A stretch of 64,000 bases of DNA from Streptomyces sp. BV286 (GCF_019090165.1 NZ_JAHRIB010000107.1:20898-84897); one strand, 5' to 3'. Shown: positions 1-8,196, counted from the stretch's first letter. A program made the numbers and translations. The notes: generated by a model from the letters alone, not told the origin.

Positions 1-1
1 C

Positions 2-964
2 GAGGCGGGCACGGTCTACGGCCTCCTCGGTCCGAACGGCGCGGGCAAGACCACGACCGTGCGCATGCTGGCGACCCTGCTGCGTCCCGACGGCGGCGAG
101 GCCCACGTCTTCGGCCACGACGTCGTCCGGGACGCGGACGCGGTCCGCAGCCGGGTGAGCCTCACCGGCCAGTACGCCTCGGTGGACGAGGACCTGACCG
201 GCACCGAGAACCTCGTGCTGCTGGCCCGCCTGACGGGCCACGCCAAGAAGGCCTCGTACGACCGCGCGGCCCAACTGCTCGACGCCTTCGGCCTGTCGGA
301 GGCGGCCGGCCGGCAGGTGAAGAACTACTCCGGCGGCATGCGGCGCCGCATCGACATCGCCGCGTCCATCCTCAACACACCCGACCTGCTGTTCCTGGAC
401 GAGCCGACGACGGGTCTGGACCCGCGCAGCCGCAACCAGGTCTGGGAGATCGTGCGGGCGGTCGTCGCCCAGGGGACGACGGTCCTGCTGACGACCCAGT
501 ACCTCGACGAGGCCGACCAGTTGGCCGCCCGGATCGCGGTCATCGACAAGGGCAAGGTCATCGCCGAGGGCACCAAGGGCGAGCTGAAGGCGTCGGTGGG
601 TGCGGGAGCGGTCCACGTACGGCTGCGGGACGCCGACCGCCGCCCGGACGCCGAGCGGCTGCTCCGGCAGGCCCTGGACGCCGACGTCCAGCTGGAGCCC
701 GACCCGGTGGCACTGACCGCCCGCGTCGGCAACGGCGGCCAGAACGGGAGCGGGGCCGCCGAGAAGGCGTCCCGGGCCCTCGCCGAACTCGCCCGGGCGG
801 GCATCACCGTCGACAACTTCTCCCTGGGCCAGCCGAGTCTGGACGAGGTGTTCCTGGCCCTCACCGGAAAGTCCGAGCACCCGCAGACGCCGTCCGACAC
901 GCAGTCCGGGACGCCGACCGACACGCGGCACGAGTCGCAGCAGAAGAAAGAGGCCACGGCATGA
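2..964 (+). CDS. ABC exporter ATP-binding protein, DrrA family (5' end outside window)
   Basis: This is the nucleotide-binding subunit of an ABC-2 type exporter. It hydrolyses ATP to drive the permease encoded immediately downstream. The frame is open from base 2, so the true start lies before the window. Walker A (GPNGAGKTT) is at about bases 29-55, the signature YSGGMRRR is near 329-352, and Walker B ([15 protein letters not shown]) is near 388-432, followed by [12 protein letters not shown]. The Gln in the switch region and the C-terminal [16 protein letters not shown] motif are typical of DrrA, the daunorubicin-resistance ATPase. The tail after that motif is a polar Thr/Gln-rich extension. 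The stop overlaps the next start as ATGA, implying translational coupling. The substrate is unknown; no antibiotic gene is seen nearby. Confidence 0.93.
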   Translation, partial: EAGTVYGLLGPNGAGKTTTVRMLATLLRPDGGEAHVFGHDVVRDADAVRSRVSLTGQYASVDEDLTGTENLVLLARLTGHAKKASYDRAAQLLDAFGLSEAAGRQVKNYSGGMRRRIDIAASILNTPDLLFLDEPTTGLDPRSRNQVWEIVRAVVAQGTTVLLTTQYLDEADQLAARIAVIDKGKVIAEGTKGELKASVGAGAVHVRLRDADRRPDAERLLRQALDADVQLEPDPVALTARVGNGGQNGSGAAEKASRALAELARAGITVDNFSLGQPSLDEVFLALTGKSEHPQTPSDTQSGTPTDTRHESQQKKEATA

Positions 965-1821
965 GCACCGCGACCAAGTCCACCACCACCGCGGACGCCG
1001 CGGACCTCGCGCCGGTCCGCGCCGAGAGCCTGGCCGAGGTCCTCGTCTCCGGCGAGCGGCCACCGCGCCCCAACGCGCTGCAGACGTCCCTGACCTTCGG
1101 CTGGCGGGCGATGCTGAAGATCAAGCACGTCCCCGAGCAGCTCTTCGACGTGACCGCGTTCCCGATCATGCTGGTGCTGATGTACACGTACCTGTTCGGG
1201 GGCGCGCTCGCCGGTTCCCCGCGGGAGTACATCCAGTACCTGCTGCCCGGCATCCTCGTCATGTCCGTCACCATGATCACGATGTACACGGGTCTCGCGG
1301 TCAACATCGACATCGAGAAGGGTGTCTTCGACCGCTTCCGCTCGCTGCCCATCTGGCGTCCGTCCACGCTCGTCGGCTATCTGCTCGGCGACGCCCTGCG
1401 CTACACGATCGCGTCCGTCGTGATGCTGGTGGTGGGGCTGATCATGGGCTTCCGTCCGGACGGCGGTGTCCAGGGCGTGGTGGGCGGTGTCCTCCTCCTC
1501 ATCGTCTTCTCCTTCGCCTTCTCCTGGGTGTGGACGATGTTCGGCCTGCTGCTGCGCACGGAGAAGTCCGTGATGGGCGTGAGCATGATGATCCTGTTCC
1601 CGCTGACCTTCCTCAGCGACATCTTCGTCCGCCCCGAGACGATGCCCGGCTGGCTCCAGGCCTTCGTCAACAACAACCCCATCACGCACCTCGCCTCGGC
1701 GGTGCGCGGCCTGATGGACGGCACCTCGCCGAGCACCGAGATCGCGTGGTCGCTGGGCTGGGCCGCGGTGCTGATCGCCGTCTTCGGCCCGGTCACGATG
1801 AGGCTCTACAACCGCAAGTGA
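961..1821 (+). CDS. ABC-2 type permease, DrrB family
   Basis: This 286-residue membrane subunit partners the upstream DrrA-like ATPase. About 65 mostly hydrophilic N-terminal residues precede the first hydrophobic segment ([19 protein letters not shown]). Further membrane spans are visible around [50 protein letters not shown] and [16 protein letters not shown], and the last is near the C-terminus. The [11 protein letters not shown] stretch followed by [14 protein letters not shown] is characteristic of DrrB/ABC-2 permeases. The ATG overlaps the stop of the ATPase gene. A strong hairpin follows at 1893-1932. The pair probably exports a hydrophobic compound, but its identity cannot be read from the sequence. 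Confidence 0.92.
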   Translation: MSTATKSTTTADAADLAPVRAESLAEVLVSGERPPRPNALQTSLTFGWRAMLKIKHVPEQLFDVTAFPIMLVLMYTYLFGGALAGSPREYIQYLLPGILVMSVTMITMYTGLAVNIDIEKGVFDRFRSLPIWRPSTLVGYLLGDALRYTIASVVMLVVGLIMGFRPDGGVQGVVGGVLLLIVFSFAFSWVWTMFGLLLRTEKSVMGVSMMILFPLTFLSDIFVRPETMPGWLQAFVNNNPITHLASAVRGLMDGTSPSTEIAWSLGWAAVLIAVFGPVTMRLYNRK

Positions 1822-1892
1822 GCCGGCGGGTCCCGGGCGGCCGAAGGCCCGCGGGTCCCCCGGAAGAACGCAATCCGCGTCCGGATGCAGTC

Positions 1893-1932
1893 ACCCCGGC
1901 CGTGCCCCGATGGCGGAGGGCACGGCCGGGGT
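1893..1932 (+). terminator. Rho-independent-like terminator of the drrAB-type operon
   Basis: A perfect 15-bp stem (ACCCCGGCCGTGCCC, 1893-1907, pairing with 1918-1932) has a 10-base loop and is followed by TTCTTCCTT. It lies 72 bp after the permease stop and 14 bp before the next gene. Confidence 0.75.
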
Positions 1933-1945
1933 TCTTCCTTGAGGG

Positions 1946-2830
1946 GTGCGGAAAGTCCTCTCGGCGGTGCTGATCGTGCTCGCCTGCGTCCTCGTGCCGC
2001 TGGGCGGCCTCTCGGCGTGGGCGAAGTACGAGATCGGCGACACCGGGCGGTACGTCGACACGATGGCGCCGCTCGCCGCCGGACCCGACGTGCAGGGCGC
2101 GATCGCCGACACGGTCACCGACGGGATCATGAGCGAGGTCGAGGTCGGGCCGCTGGAGGGCGAGGTCCGCGCGTACGTGCGCAGGGCGGTGCGGTCCTTC
2201 ACGGGTACGGAGGCCTTCCGCGCGGCCTGGAACACCGCGAACCGGGCCGCCCACGACGCCGTCCTGCGGGCCCTGCGCAGCGACAGCGAGGGCGCCGTCA
2301 CCGTCGACCTGGCGCCGGTCACGGCCCGGCTCAAGGCGCAACTCGCCGACGACCGCGTGCCGTTGGCGAACCGCATCCCCGTCGAGCACACCGAGGTCAC
2401 GGTCCTTCGGGCCCAGGAGCTGAGCTCCCTGCGAAAGGGTTTCCACATGCTGGAGATCGCCGGTTTCTGGCTCCCGCTCTCGGCCGTCGCCCTGGCCGCC
2501 GGCGGCATCCTCCTGGCGGTACGCAGACGCCGGGCCGTCACGGCCACGGCACTCGGCATGGCCCTGGGCGCCGCCCTGCTGGCCCTCGCCACGGTCGCCG
2601 GACGGGCCCTGACCCTCGCCGGCCTGCCCCCGCACGTCTCCCGGGCGGCGGTGGGCGCGGTCTACGACGCCCTCACCTCGACCCTGCGCACGGCCACCTG
2701 GTTCATCCTCGCCCTCGGGCTCACGGTGGCCCTGGCGACCTGGCTCATCGACCACCGCGCGCGACGTCGCGCAGCGTCCGCAGCGCCTGGCCCAGCACCG
2801 GCACCGGCACCGACGCGAGCCCGAGCCTGA
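1946..2830 (+). CDS. Conserved membrane protein of unknown function
   Basis: This 294-residue protein has an N-terminal hydrophobic segment (VLSAVLIVLACVLVPLGGLSAW). A soluble, probably extracytoplasmic region of about 140 residues follows, then three closely spaced membrane segments from about residue 170 to 272. The C-terminus is Arg/Ala/Pro-rich low complexity. The GTG at 1946 has a purine run only one base upstream; an alternative GTG at 1967 would still keep most of the first membrane segment. The 3' end overlaps the convergent MocR-type gene by 86 bp, and the overlap covers only the low-complexity tail. No family name is recognised with confidence. Confidence 0.75.
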   Translation: MRKVLSAVLIVLACVLVPLGGLSAWAKYEIGDTGRYVDTMAPLAAGPDVQGAIADTVTDGIMSEVEVGPLEGEVRAYVRRAVRSFTGTEAFRAAWNTANRAAHDAVLRALRSDSEGAVTVDLAPVTARLKAQLADDRVPLANRIPVEHTEVTVLRAQELSSLRKGFHMLEIAGFWLPLSAVALAAGGILLAVRRRRAVTATALGMALGAALLALATVAGRALTLAGLPPHVSRAAVGAVYDALTSTLRTATWFILALGLTVALATWLIDHRARRRAASAAPGPAPAPAPTRARA

Positions 2831-4073
2831 CGGCGTCCGGCGCGCCCTGCGGCCCCACGGCGAAGGCGGGCCCGGGGGTGACCGCGATGCCCCGCGCGGC
2901 GGCGGCCGCCGTGAAGGTGTCCGCGCGCCAGGGTGCGGGCAGCTCCCACCAGGCGTAGTACGCGTACGGATCGGCCCGTACGCGGAAGCCGCCGAGCAGT
3001 TCCGCGACGATCCGCTGCCGCCGGGCCGCGTCCGCCCGTTTCTGTCCGACGAGCCGCTCGACCGTCCCGTCCCGGATCCACCGTGTGCCCGCCTCCAGCG
3101 CGAACCGCCCCGCCGTCCAGCCTCCCGACCGCAGCGTCCCCGCCACCGCGTCGACCCGTTCCTCGGGCACGACGAGGAAGCCGACGGTCAGTCCGGGCGC
3201 GACCCGCTTCGACAGGCCGTCGACGACGTGGACGCGCTCGGGAGCGTAGGCGGCCAGCGGCACGCCCTCCGCGTGGAGGAAGGACCAGATGCGGTCCTCC
3301 ACCACGGGCAGGTCCAACTTCCGCACGACATCGGCAAGTTCACGCTTGCGTGCGTCTCCGGCCGTCACCGAGGTGGGATTGTGCAGCGTCGGCTGGACGT
3401 ACAGGGCGGAGAGCGGCGCGGCGCGGTGGGCGGCGACGACGGCGTCGGGCCGCAGCCCCTCCTCGTCCGTGGCGAGGGGGACGAGCGGGCATCCGATCCG
3501 CGCCGCGATCTCCTTGACCAGCGGATACGTCAGCGCCTCGACGCCCACCCGGCCGCCGGGCCGTACCAGCGAGGCGAGGACGCCCGCGATGGCCTGTCGC
3601 GCGTTCCCGGCGAAGAGGAGCTGTTCCGGGCGGGGCCGCCACCCCGATGCGGCCAGCAGTCCGGCGACGGCCTCCCGTGCGGGGGCGGTCCCGGTGGCGG
3701 GGACGGTACGGGTGGCCTCGCCCAGCACGTCGGTCCGCAACAGCGGCGCCAGTCCGCCCGCCAGCAGCTCCGACTGGCCTTCCACGGACGGGTAGTTGAG
3801 CTCCAGGTTGACGGCCGCCTCGCCCGTGGCCTCGGCGAGGGCCCGGCCGGACGGCACCGGCGCGGCGCGCACGAAGGTGCCCCGCCCGACCTCGCCGACG
3901 ACGAGTCCGCGCCGCACCAGTTCCCCGTACACGCGCCCGGCCGTGGATCCCGCGATGCGCCGCCGCCGGGCGAACACCCGCTGCGGCGGCAGCCGTTCAC
4001 CGGCCTTCAGCCGCCCCGAGTAGATCTCCTCGGCCAGCCGGTCGGCGATACGCCGGTAGTCCTCCACGTCCAC
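2745..4073 (-). CDS. MocR-type GntR/aminotransferase transcriptional regulator
   Basis: This 442-residue regulator joins a GntR winged helix (about residues 5-75: DRLAEEIYSGRLKAGERLPPQR, then STAGRVYGELVRRGLVV) to a fold-type I aminotransferase-like domain (about 85-440) that binds pyridoxal phosphate. The likely Schiff-base Lys is in VDGLSKRVAPGL, with the usual R-hydrophobic-G-F context after it. The start is GTG with the purine-rich run GGGAGGGGAGGGG just upstream. MocR proteins usually control a divergent neighbour in response to vitamin B6 or an amino compound. Here the neighbour is the alpha/beta hydrolase at 4150, with a direct repeat between the genes. The 3' end overlaps the convergent membrane-protein gene. 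Confidence 0.9.
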   Translation of the reverse strand: MDVEDYRRIADRLAEEIYSGRLKAGERLPPQRVFARRRRIAGSTAGRVYGELVRRGLVVGEVGRGTFVRAAPVPSGRALAEATGEAAVNLELNYPSVEGQSELLAGGLAPLLRTDVLGEATRTVPATGTAPAREAVAGLLAASGWRPRPEQLLFAGNARQAIAGVLASLVRPGGRVGVEALTYPLVKEIAARIGCPLVPLATDEEGLRPDAVVAAHRAAPLSALYVQPTLHNPTSVTAGDARKRELADVVRKLDLPVVEDRIWSFLHAEGVPLAAYAPERVHVVDGLSKRVAPGLTVGFLVVPEERVDAVAGTLRSGGWTAGRFALEAGTRWIRDGTVERLVGQKRADAARRQRIVAELLGGFRVRADPYAYYAWWELPAPWRADTFTAAAAARGIAVTPGPAFAVGPQGAPDAVRLGLASVPVPVLGQALRTLRDVARGGR

Positions 4074-4088
4074 CCCTCCCCTCCCTGG

Positions 4089-4122
4089 ATTGCACCGAGA
4101 GCAAAGATCTTATTGCACCGAG
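4089..4122. promoter_or_regulatory. Direct repeat ATTGCACCGAG, candidate MocR operator
   Basis: ATTGCACCGAG occurs twice, at 4089-4099 and 4112-4122, 23 bp apart start to start. It lies in the 76-bp gap between the MocR regulator and the divergent hydrolase. MocR factors such as PdxR are known to bind direct repeats next to their own gene. The second copy supplies the candidate -35 element of the hydrolase promoter. Confidence 0.6.
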
Positions 4123-4150
4123 GAGTTGCCTCGATCTAGGGTCCGTTTCA
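4113..4150 (+). promoter_or_regulatory. Candidate HrdB-type promoter giving a leaderless hydrolase mRNA
   Basis: TTGCAC (4113-4118) and TAGGGT (4137-4142) are separated by 18 bp. Transcription would start at about 4149-4150, exactly at the ATG of the hydrolase gene. No Shine-Dalgarno sequence is placed before that ATG, so the message is probably leaderless, as is common in Streptomyces. Confidence 0.55.
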
Positions 4151-4926
4151 TGGCTCCCTTCCTCGCATACGAGGACAAAGGCGCACAAGCCACCACGGCT
4201 GTGCCCCTTGTCCTGATCCACGGCCACCCCTTCGACCGCACGATGTGGGCTCCCCAAGTGGCGGCCTTCTCCCCGGCCCGCCGGGTGATCGCCCCGGACC
4301 TCCGCGGTTACGGCGCGTCCCCCGTGGTCCCCGGGATCACGCCGCTCTCCGTCTTCGCCGAGGACGTCGCGGCACTCCTCGACGACCTCCGAGTACCCGA
4401 GTTCGCCCTGGCAGGCCTCTCGATGGGCGGCCAGATCGCCATGGAGTGCTACCGCCTGTTCCCGGAGCGGGTGCGGGCCCTGGTCCTGGCGGACACCTTC
4501 GCGGCCGCCGAGACACCGGCCGGGAAGGTGTCCCGCAACGAGACCGCGGACCGGCTGCTCCGCGAGGGGATGGACGGGTACGCCGACGAGGTCCTCCACA
4601 AGATGGTCGCCCCGTACGCCCGCCCGGAGGTGGCGGCCCACGTACGCCGCATGATGACGGGAACGCCCGCCGAGGGTGCCGCGGCCGCCCTGCGGGGGCG
4701 CGCGGAGCGTCCCGACTACCGCGAGCTCCTGACCCGGGTCACGGTCCCCACGCTGGTGGTGGTGGGCGAGGACGACGAGTACACCCCCGTGGCGGACGCG
4801 CAGGCCCTGCACGAGGCCGTTCCGGACTCGGTCCTCCACGTCGTCCGCAAAGCCGCGCACATGCCGAACCTGGAACAGCCGGACGAGTTCAACGAGGCCC
4901 TGGCAGGGCTGCTGGCCCGGCTCTGA
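4150..4926 (+). CDS. Alpha/beta hydrolase
   Basis: This is a 258-residue cytoplasmic alpha/beta-hydrolase-fold enzyme. The oxyanion-loop motif LIHGHPFD is near residue 20 and the nucleophile elbow is GLSMGGQ near residue 90. The probable acid is in GEDDEYTP and the catalytic His in KAAHMPNLEQP near the end, so the triad is complete. The upstream in-frame start at 4090 lies inside the promoter region, so the ATG at 4150 was chosen. The gene is divergent from a MocR regulator and is its probable target. The substrate is unknown; esters, lactones and peroxide-type chemistry (non-haem perhydrolase-like) are all possible. Confidence 0.9.
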   Translation: MAPFLAYEDKGAQATTAVPLVLIHGHPFDRTMWAPQVAAFSPARRVIAPDLRGYGASPVVPGITPLSVFAEDVAALLDDLRVPEFALAGLSMGGQIAMECYRLFPERVRALVLADTFAAAETPAGKVSRNETADRLLREGMDGYADEVLHKMVAPYARPEVAAHVRRMMTGTPAEGAAAALRGRAERPDYRELLTRVTVPTLVVVGEDDEYTPVADAQALHEAVPDSVLHVVRKAAHMPNLEQPDEFNEALAGLLARL

Positions 4927-4990
4927 CGGGAGGGGCGCCGGGGGCGCTCCCTGACCCCTGACAGGACCGTCTCGCGCAACCCTTGTCACG

Positions 4991-5011
4991 CTCCCTCCGT
5001 CTTTGAGGGAG
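4991..5011 (+). promoter_or_regulatory. Hairpin that sequesters a ribosome-binding site
   Basis: CTCCCTC (4991-4997) pairs perfectly with GAGGGAG (5005-5011). The second arm is the Shine-Dalgarno sequence of the gene starting at 5017. In the folded mRNA the ribosome site would be buried. This could be translational control or a chance pairing of a GC-rich Shine-Dalgarno region. Confidence 0.45.
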
Positions 5012-5016
5012 GATCC

Positions 5017-6147
5017 ATGCAGATGGACGGGGTGGGAGGGACCGACGGGGTGGGAGGGGTGGGCGTGCGCAGTGCGACGGCCGAGGCGGGCCAGTGGACC
5101 GATGACGAGGACATTCCGGTGTCGCGGCGCGGCGGCACACGGGCGGGCGCGTGGTTCGCCGCGCTGCTGCTGCTCTGCGTGAGCGTCGTCATGGGCTGCC
5201 GCATCGCCGACACCGACGCCGTCACGCCCGTACCGCAACTGCTCGCGTTCCTGCCCTGGCTCCTCGCCCCCACCGCGCTCGCCCTCGTCCTCGCCGCCCT
5301 CTCCCGCTGGCGCACGGGACTCGTCTGGGGTGTGGCCGCCCTCGCCGTGATCGCCTGGTACATCGAGCCGTACGGAAAGACGATGGAGCCCGGGGGCGTA
5401 CCGGCCGCCGAGATCCGCGTCCTCACCTCGAACGTCGAGTTCGGCCAGGCGACGGACGCCCTGATCGAGGCGGTCGGGAAACAGCGGCCCGACCTTGTCT
5501 TCGTCCAGGAGTGCGACCGGACCTGCGAGGAGAAGCTGGAGCAGGCCTTCGGCAAGAGCGGGAAGGGCAGCACAGAAAGCCAGGGGAACAAGGGGAACAA
5601 GGGCGAGGAGAACGGGAAGGGCAAGGGGACCTATCCCTACCGGCAGGCCGTCGAGGGCGCCGGGTCCGACGGGTCCGTCATCCTCAGCCGTCACCCCCTC
5701 ACACCGGCGAAGGGCATCCCCGCCACCATGGGCATGCCCGGCGCCACCGCCGACGTGAAGGGCCACGCGGTCCGCCTCCAGCTGGCCCACCCCATGCCGC
5801 CGCTCCCGTCCCACCTGGGCACCTGGCGCAAGGAGCTGTCCGGCCTCCGCGACTACGCCGCCGCGAACGTCGCCCGCCCGGCCATCGTCGCCGGCGACTT
5901 CAACGCCTCCCAGGACCACGCGGCCTTCCGCCGCATCCTGGACACCGGCTTCATGGACGGCGCCCGCCTCACCGGCGACACCCGCACTCCGAGCTGGCCC
6001 GCACTGACGGCCCCGGCCTTCGGCACCCAGATCGACCACGTCCTCGTGTCCCGGAGCTTCTCGGCCACCAGGACCCGGTTCCTGGACCTCGGGGACACCG
6101 ACCACCGGGCACTCGTCGTGGACCTGACCCTCCACAAGAACCCCTGA
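5017..6147 (+). CDS. Membrane-anchored endonuclease/exonuclease/phosphatase family protein
   Basis: This 376-residue protein has a Gly/Val-rich N-terminus and three membrane segments at about residues 46-115 (WFAALLLLCVSVVMGC; LLAFLPWLLAPTALALVLAAL; LVWGVAALAVIAW). A C-terminal EEP domain follows. Catalytic landmarks are LTSNVEFGQA, the acidic VQECD, AGDFNAS, IDHVLVS and the terminal DTDHRALVVDL. The domain is probably outside the cell or facing the envelope. A Lys/Gly/Asn/Glu low-complexity insert lies in the domain at about residues 185-207, with tandem AAGGGGAAC units in the DNA. Family members act on nucleic acids, phosphoinositides or other phosphodiesters; the substrate here is unknown. 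A clear hairpin follows the stop. Confidence 0.88.
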   Translation: MQMDGVGGTDGVGGVGVRSATAEAGQWTDDEDIPVSRRGGTRAGAWFAALLLLCVSVVMGCRIADTDAVTPVPQLLAFLPWLLAPTALALVLAALSRWRTGLVWGVAALAVIAWYIEPYGKTMEPGGVPAAEIRVLTSNVEFGQATDALIEAVGKQRPDLVFVQECDRTCEEKLEQAFGKSGKGSTESQGNKGNKGEENGKGKGTYPYRQAVEGAGSDGSVILSRHPLTPAKGIPATMGMPGATADVKGHAVRLQLAHPMPPLPSHLGTWRKELSGLRDYAAANVARPAIVAGDFNASQDHAAFRRILDTGFMDGARLTGDTRTPSWPALTAPAFGTQIDHVLVSRSFSATRTRFLDLGDTDHRALVVDLTLHKNP

Positions 6148-6154
6148 CGCGACA

Positions 6155-6185
6155 TGGGCCGCCCCTGTGCAGGAGGGGCGGCCCA
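6155..6185. terminator. Terminator hairpin between convergent EEP and snapalysin genes
   Basis: A perfect 12-bp stem, TGGGCCGCCCCT (6155-6166) with 6174-6185, has a 7-base loop. An outer TGACG/CGTCA pairing overlaps the EEP stop codon. It lies between convergent genes and can serve both. Confidence 0.75.
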
Positions 6186-6243
6186 CGTCAGTGGGGGGTG
6201 GGGTGGTGCATCCGGAGGGGGACCCGACGGTCCCGGTGGTGGA

Positions 6244-6900
6244 TCAGTCCTGGTTCACCTTCGCCAGGGCCTTCGCGAGCCCGTTGGCCCACAGCTGGTT
6301 CACGCGCGCCCGCTCAGCCGCGTTGGGGTTCGCGTTCCGGCAGGACGTGCCCGGCCCGCCGCCCGACATCAGCTCGCTGCACGGCCCGGAGTAGTGGTCG
6401 GGCAGACCGAGCACGTGCCCGGTCTCGTGGGCGGTCACGCGCGTGGAGTCGTACCGCTGGTTCTGCGCGTAGTCGAGGAATATGTAGCCGCGCCCATGCC
6501 CGTCCGTCGAGGCGTACGAACCGCGCGAGTCGTTCCCCTCGCGGTACGTGAAGTCGGCGCGGGAGCCGGCCTGGAGCTTGACGTTCGAGACGGAGCTGTT
6601 CCAGATCTGCGTGCTGCGGGCTATCTGGGCGCTGAAGGACGGCGCGGCCGACGCGTTGTAGACGACGGTGACGGCGGCGGCCGCCGGGTTCGCGGCCCGC
6701 TTCTCGGCCACGGACTCCAGTACGGCGTCGAAGAAGGCGCGGTTGGCTCTGGCCTCTTCACCGGAGCCGTTGTAGCCCGCTACGGGGGCGGCGGACACCG
6801 GGTCAGGCGCCGGGGCCGCCACGGCCGGGACGGTGCCGAGCGCGGCTCCGGTGAGGCCGAGGCCCACCGCGAGCGAGAGCAGGGGAGTGGACAGTCGCAT
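6244..6900 (-). CDS. snpA: Snapalysin, secreted zinc metalloprotease (M7)
   Basis: This 218-residue secreted protease has a Sec-type signal peptide ([22 protein letters not shown], with a likely cut near AVAA at residue 29) and a short propeptide. The zinc site [11 protein letters not shown] gives His158, Glu159, His162 and Asp168. The Asp as third ligand is the hallmark of snapalysin (M7). [14 protein letters not shown] after it provides the Met-turn-like region and paired cysteines. Size and domain order match the small neutral proteases of Streptomyces. The divergent LysR gene is its expected activator. Confidence 0.96.
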   Translation of the reverse strand: MRLSTPLLSLAVGLGLTGAALGTVPAVAAPAPDPVSAAPVAGYNGSGEEARANRAFFDAVLESVAEKRAANPAAAAVTVVYNASAAPSFSAQIARSTQIWNSSVSNVKLQAGSRADFTYREGNDSRGSYASTDGHGRGYIFLDYAQNQRYDSTRVTAHETGHVLGLPDHYSGPCSELMSGGGPGTSCRNANPNAAERARVNQLWANGLAKALAKVNQD

Positions 6901-6980
6901 CGATGACTCCTTGAGTGGGGGGTGAAGTCGTCACCGGTGAGTTTCGGCGCCTGTGAGGCGGCTGTGATGATGCCAACTGG

Positions 6981-7012
6981 CGATAGGACACCCCTATCGG
7001 TCCGAAACCGAT
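6981..7012. promoter_or_regulatory. Two overlapping inverted repeats, candidate LysR operator
   Basis: CGATAGG-acacc-CCTATCG (6981-6999) overlaps a second inverted repeat, ATCGGT-ccgaa-ACCGAT (6996-7012), which contains a T-N11-A core. Both lie in the 186-bp gap between snpA and its divergent LysR regulator. This is the expected position for the regulator's binding sites. Confidence 0.65.
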
Positions 7013-7086
7013 CGCCCAACTCGCCTCTTTTGGATGAGGTTTGTACGTCTGGTGAAAGCTGTACTTCCGCCTTAGGCTCCGACGGC

Positions 7087-8010
7087 ATGGACCTCGAGGT
7101 GAGGCACCTCCGCGCACTGTGCGCCATAGCCGACACCGGCAGCCTGCACCGGGCGGCCCGCCAGCTCGGTGTGGCCCAGCCCTCGTTGAGCACCCAGCTC
7201 AAACGCATCGAGCAGGAGCTCGGCGGCCCTCTCTTCCTCCGCGAACGCACCGGCTGCCGGCCGACCCCGCTCGGTCTCGTCGTCCTCGGCCGCGCCCGCC
7301 CGCTCGTGGCCGAAATGCGCGCCCTGGTGGCGGAGGCGCGGGCCGCCGCCACCGACGCCGACGGGCCCCAGCTGCGTATCGGCTCCACCGCGAGCCGCGC
7401 CCTCGCGGGCTGGCTGCGCCGGCTGCGCGCACGGCAGCGGGAGCCGGTCCTCCAGATGGACGTCTCACCGAACGCCCTGCTGCGCATGCTCGCCGACGGA
7501 CGGCTCGACGTGGCCTTCGTGCACGAGGTGGAGGGCAGTCCGCTGCGCGTGCCGGACGGGCTGGCGTTGCGCGTCCTCATCGAACGCGAGCCGCAGTTCG
7601 TCTCGCTGCCCGCAGACCATCCGGCGGCCGGCTTCCCGGAGGTCCAGCTCTCGGACCTGGCCGAGGACCGGTGGATGATCGACCCGACGGTCGACGGCGA
7701 GTGGGACGCCGTGCACCGCATGCTGCGGACGGCGGGCCTCAGCCCCCGGGTGCTGCACGGGGATTACCACACGGCCGCGTCCCTGGTCGCCACCGGCGAG
7801 GTCGTCACCGTGTGCCAGCCGACGTGCCAGCCCCGCCCCGAGATGGCGGTGCGGCGGATCCAGGGGGACCCGCTGGGCGTACGGCTGCTGCTCGCGGCGC
7901 GTACGGAGGGGGAGCTGGACTGCGTCTATCCCGAGCTGTGGGAGGCGTACGCGGAGGTCGCCCGGGAGGCGCCGGGGTACCGGGAGTGGCTGGATCGGGT
8001 GGGTGTGTGA
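7087..8010 (+). CDS. LysR-family regulator of the divergent snapalysin gene
   Basis: This 307-residue LysR regulator has an N-terminal winged helix (MDLEVRHLRALCAIADTGSL, then AARQLGVAQPSLSTQLKRIEQELG, residues 1-60) and a periplasmic-binding-protein-like effector domain to the C-terminus. The ATG at 7087 is chosen because it begins the conserved HTH. TAGGCT at 7073-7078 could be a -10 element giving a leaderless transcript. The snapalysin/LysR divergent pair is a known arrangement in Streptomyces, where the regulator activates the protease gene; the role here follows from that context. Confidence 0.93.
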   Translation: MDLEVRHLRALCAIADTGSLHRAARQLGVAQPSLSTQLKRIEQELGGPLFLRERTGCRPTPLGLVVLGRARPLVAEMRALVAEARAAATDADGPQLRIGSTASRALAGWLRRLRARQREPVLQMDVSPNALLRMLADGRLDVAFVHEVEGSPLRVPDGLALRVLIEREPQFVSLPADHPAAGFPEVQLSDLAEDRWMIDPTVDGEWDAVHRMLRTAGLSPRVLHGDYHTAASLVATGEVVTVCQPTCQPRPEMAVRRIQGDPLGVRLLLAARTEGELDCVYPELWEAYAEVAREAPGYREWLDRVGV

Positions 8011-8050
8011 CGGGTGGCTGCCGCCGGCCAGCGGGACACCGTCGTGAATC

Positions 8051-8105
8051 GTGTGCGGGTGGGTGGGGGCTGGGCGCGCAGTTCCCGCGCCCCTGAAAAG
8101 CAGGC
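8051..8105 (+). repeat. Dispersed Streptomyces intergenic repeat
   Basis: The stretch around GGGCGCGCAGTTCCCGCGCC followed by CCTGAAAAGC resembles, from memory, a short repeat found between genes in many Streptomyces genomes. It lies just after the LysR stop. Its distal part is the apparent founder of the 27-bp tandem array that follows. Confidence 0.5.
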
Positions 8106-8196
8106 GTTGCCGACGCCGCTGAAAAACAGGCGGTCGCCGACGCTGCTGAAAAGCAGGCGGTCGCTGGCGCCGCTTAAAAGCAGGCGGTCGTCGGCG
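8090..8196. repeat. 27-bp tandem repeat, four units
   Basis: Units are at 8090-8115 (26 bp), 8116-8142, 8143-8169 and 8170-8196 (27 bp each). Their shared core is CTGAAAAGCAGGCGGTCG, and a fifth partial unit begins at 8197. The 321-bp region 8011-8331 between LysR and the phosphatase gene holds only this array, the dispersed repeat and a terminator. No gene is supported there. Confidence 0.85.

Noticed and set aside
325..1689. Long minus-strand open frame antisense to the ABC transporter genes
   Set aside because: GC-rich Streptomyces coding DNA creates long antisense frames; composition is His/Arg/Glu-rich with no domain, and the plus-strand genes are clear.
2..1821. Antibiotic biosynthesis cluster linked to the DrrA/DrrB-type exporter
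   Set aside because: The flanking genes are housekeeping or regulatory and no biosynthetic enzyme is seen, although the region before base 1 is unknown.
8090..8196. Possible CRISPR array
   Set aside because: Units are contiguous with no unique spacers. The same holds for the arrays at 23348, 40130 and 42858.
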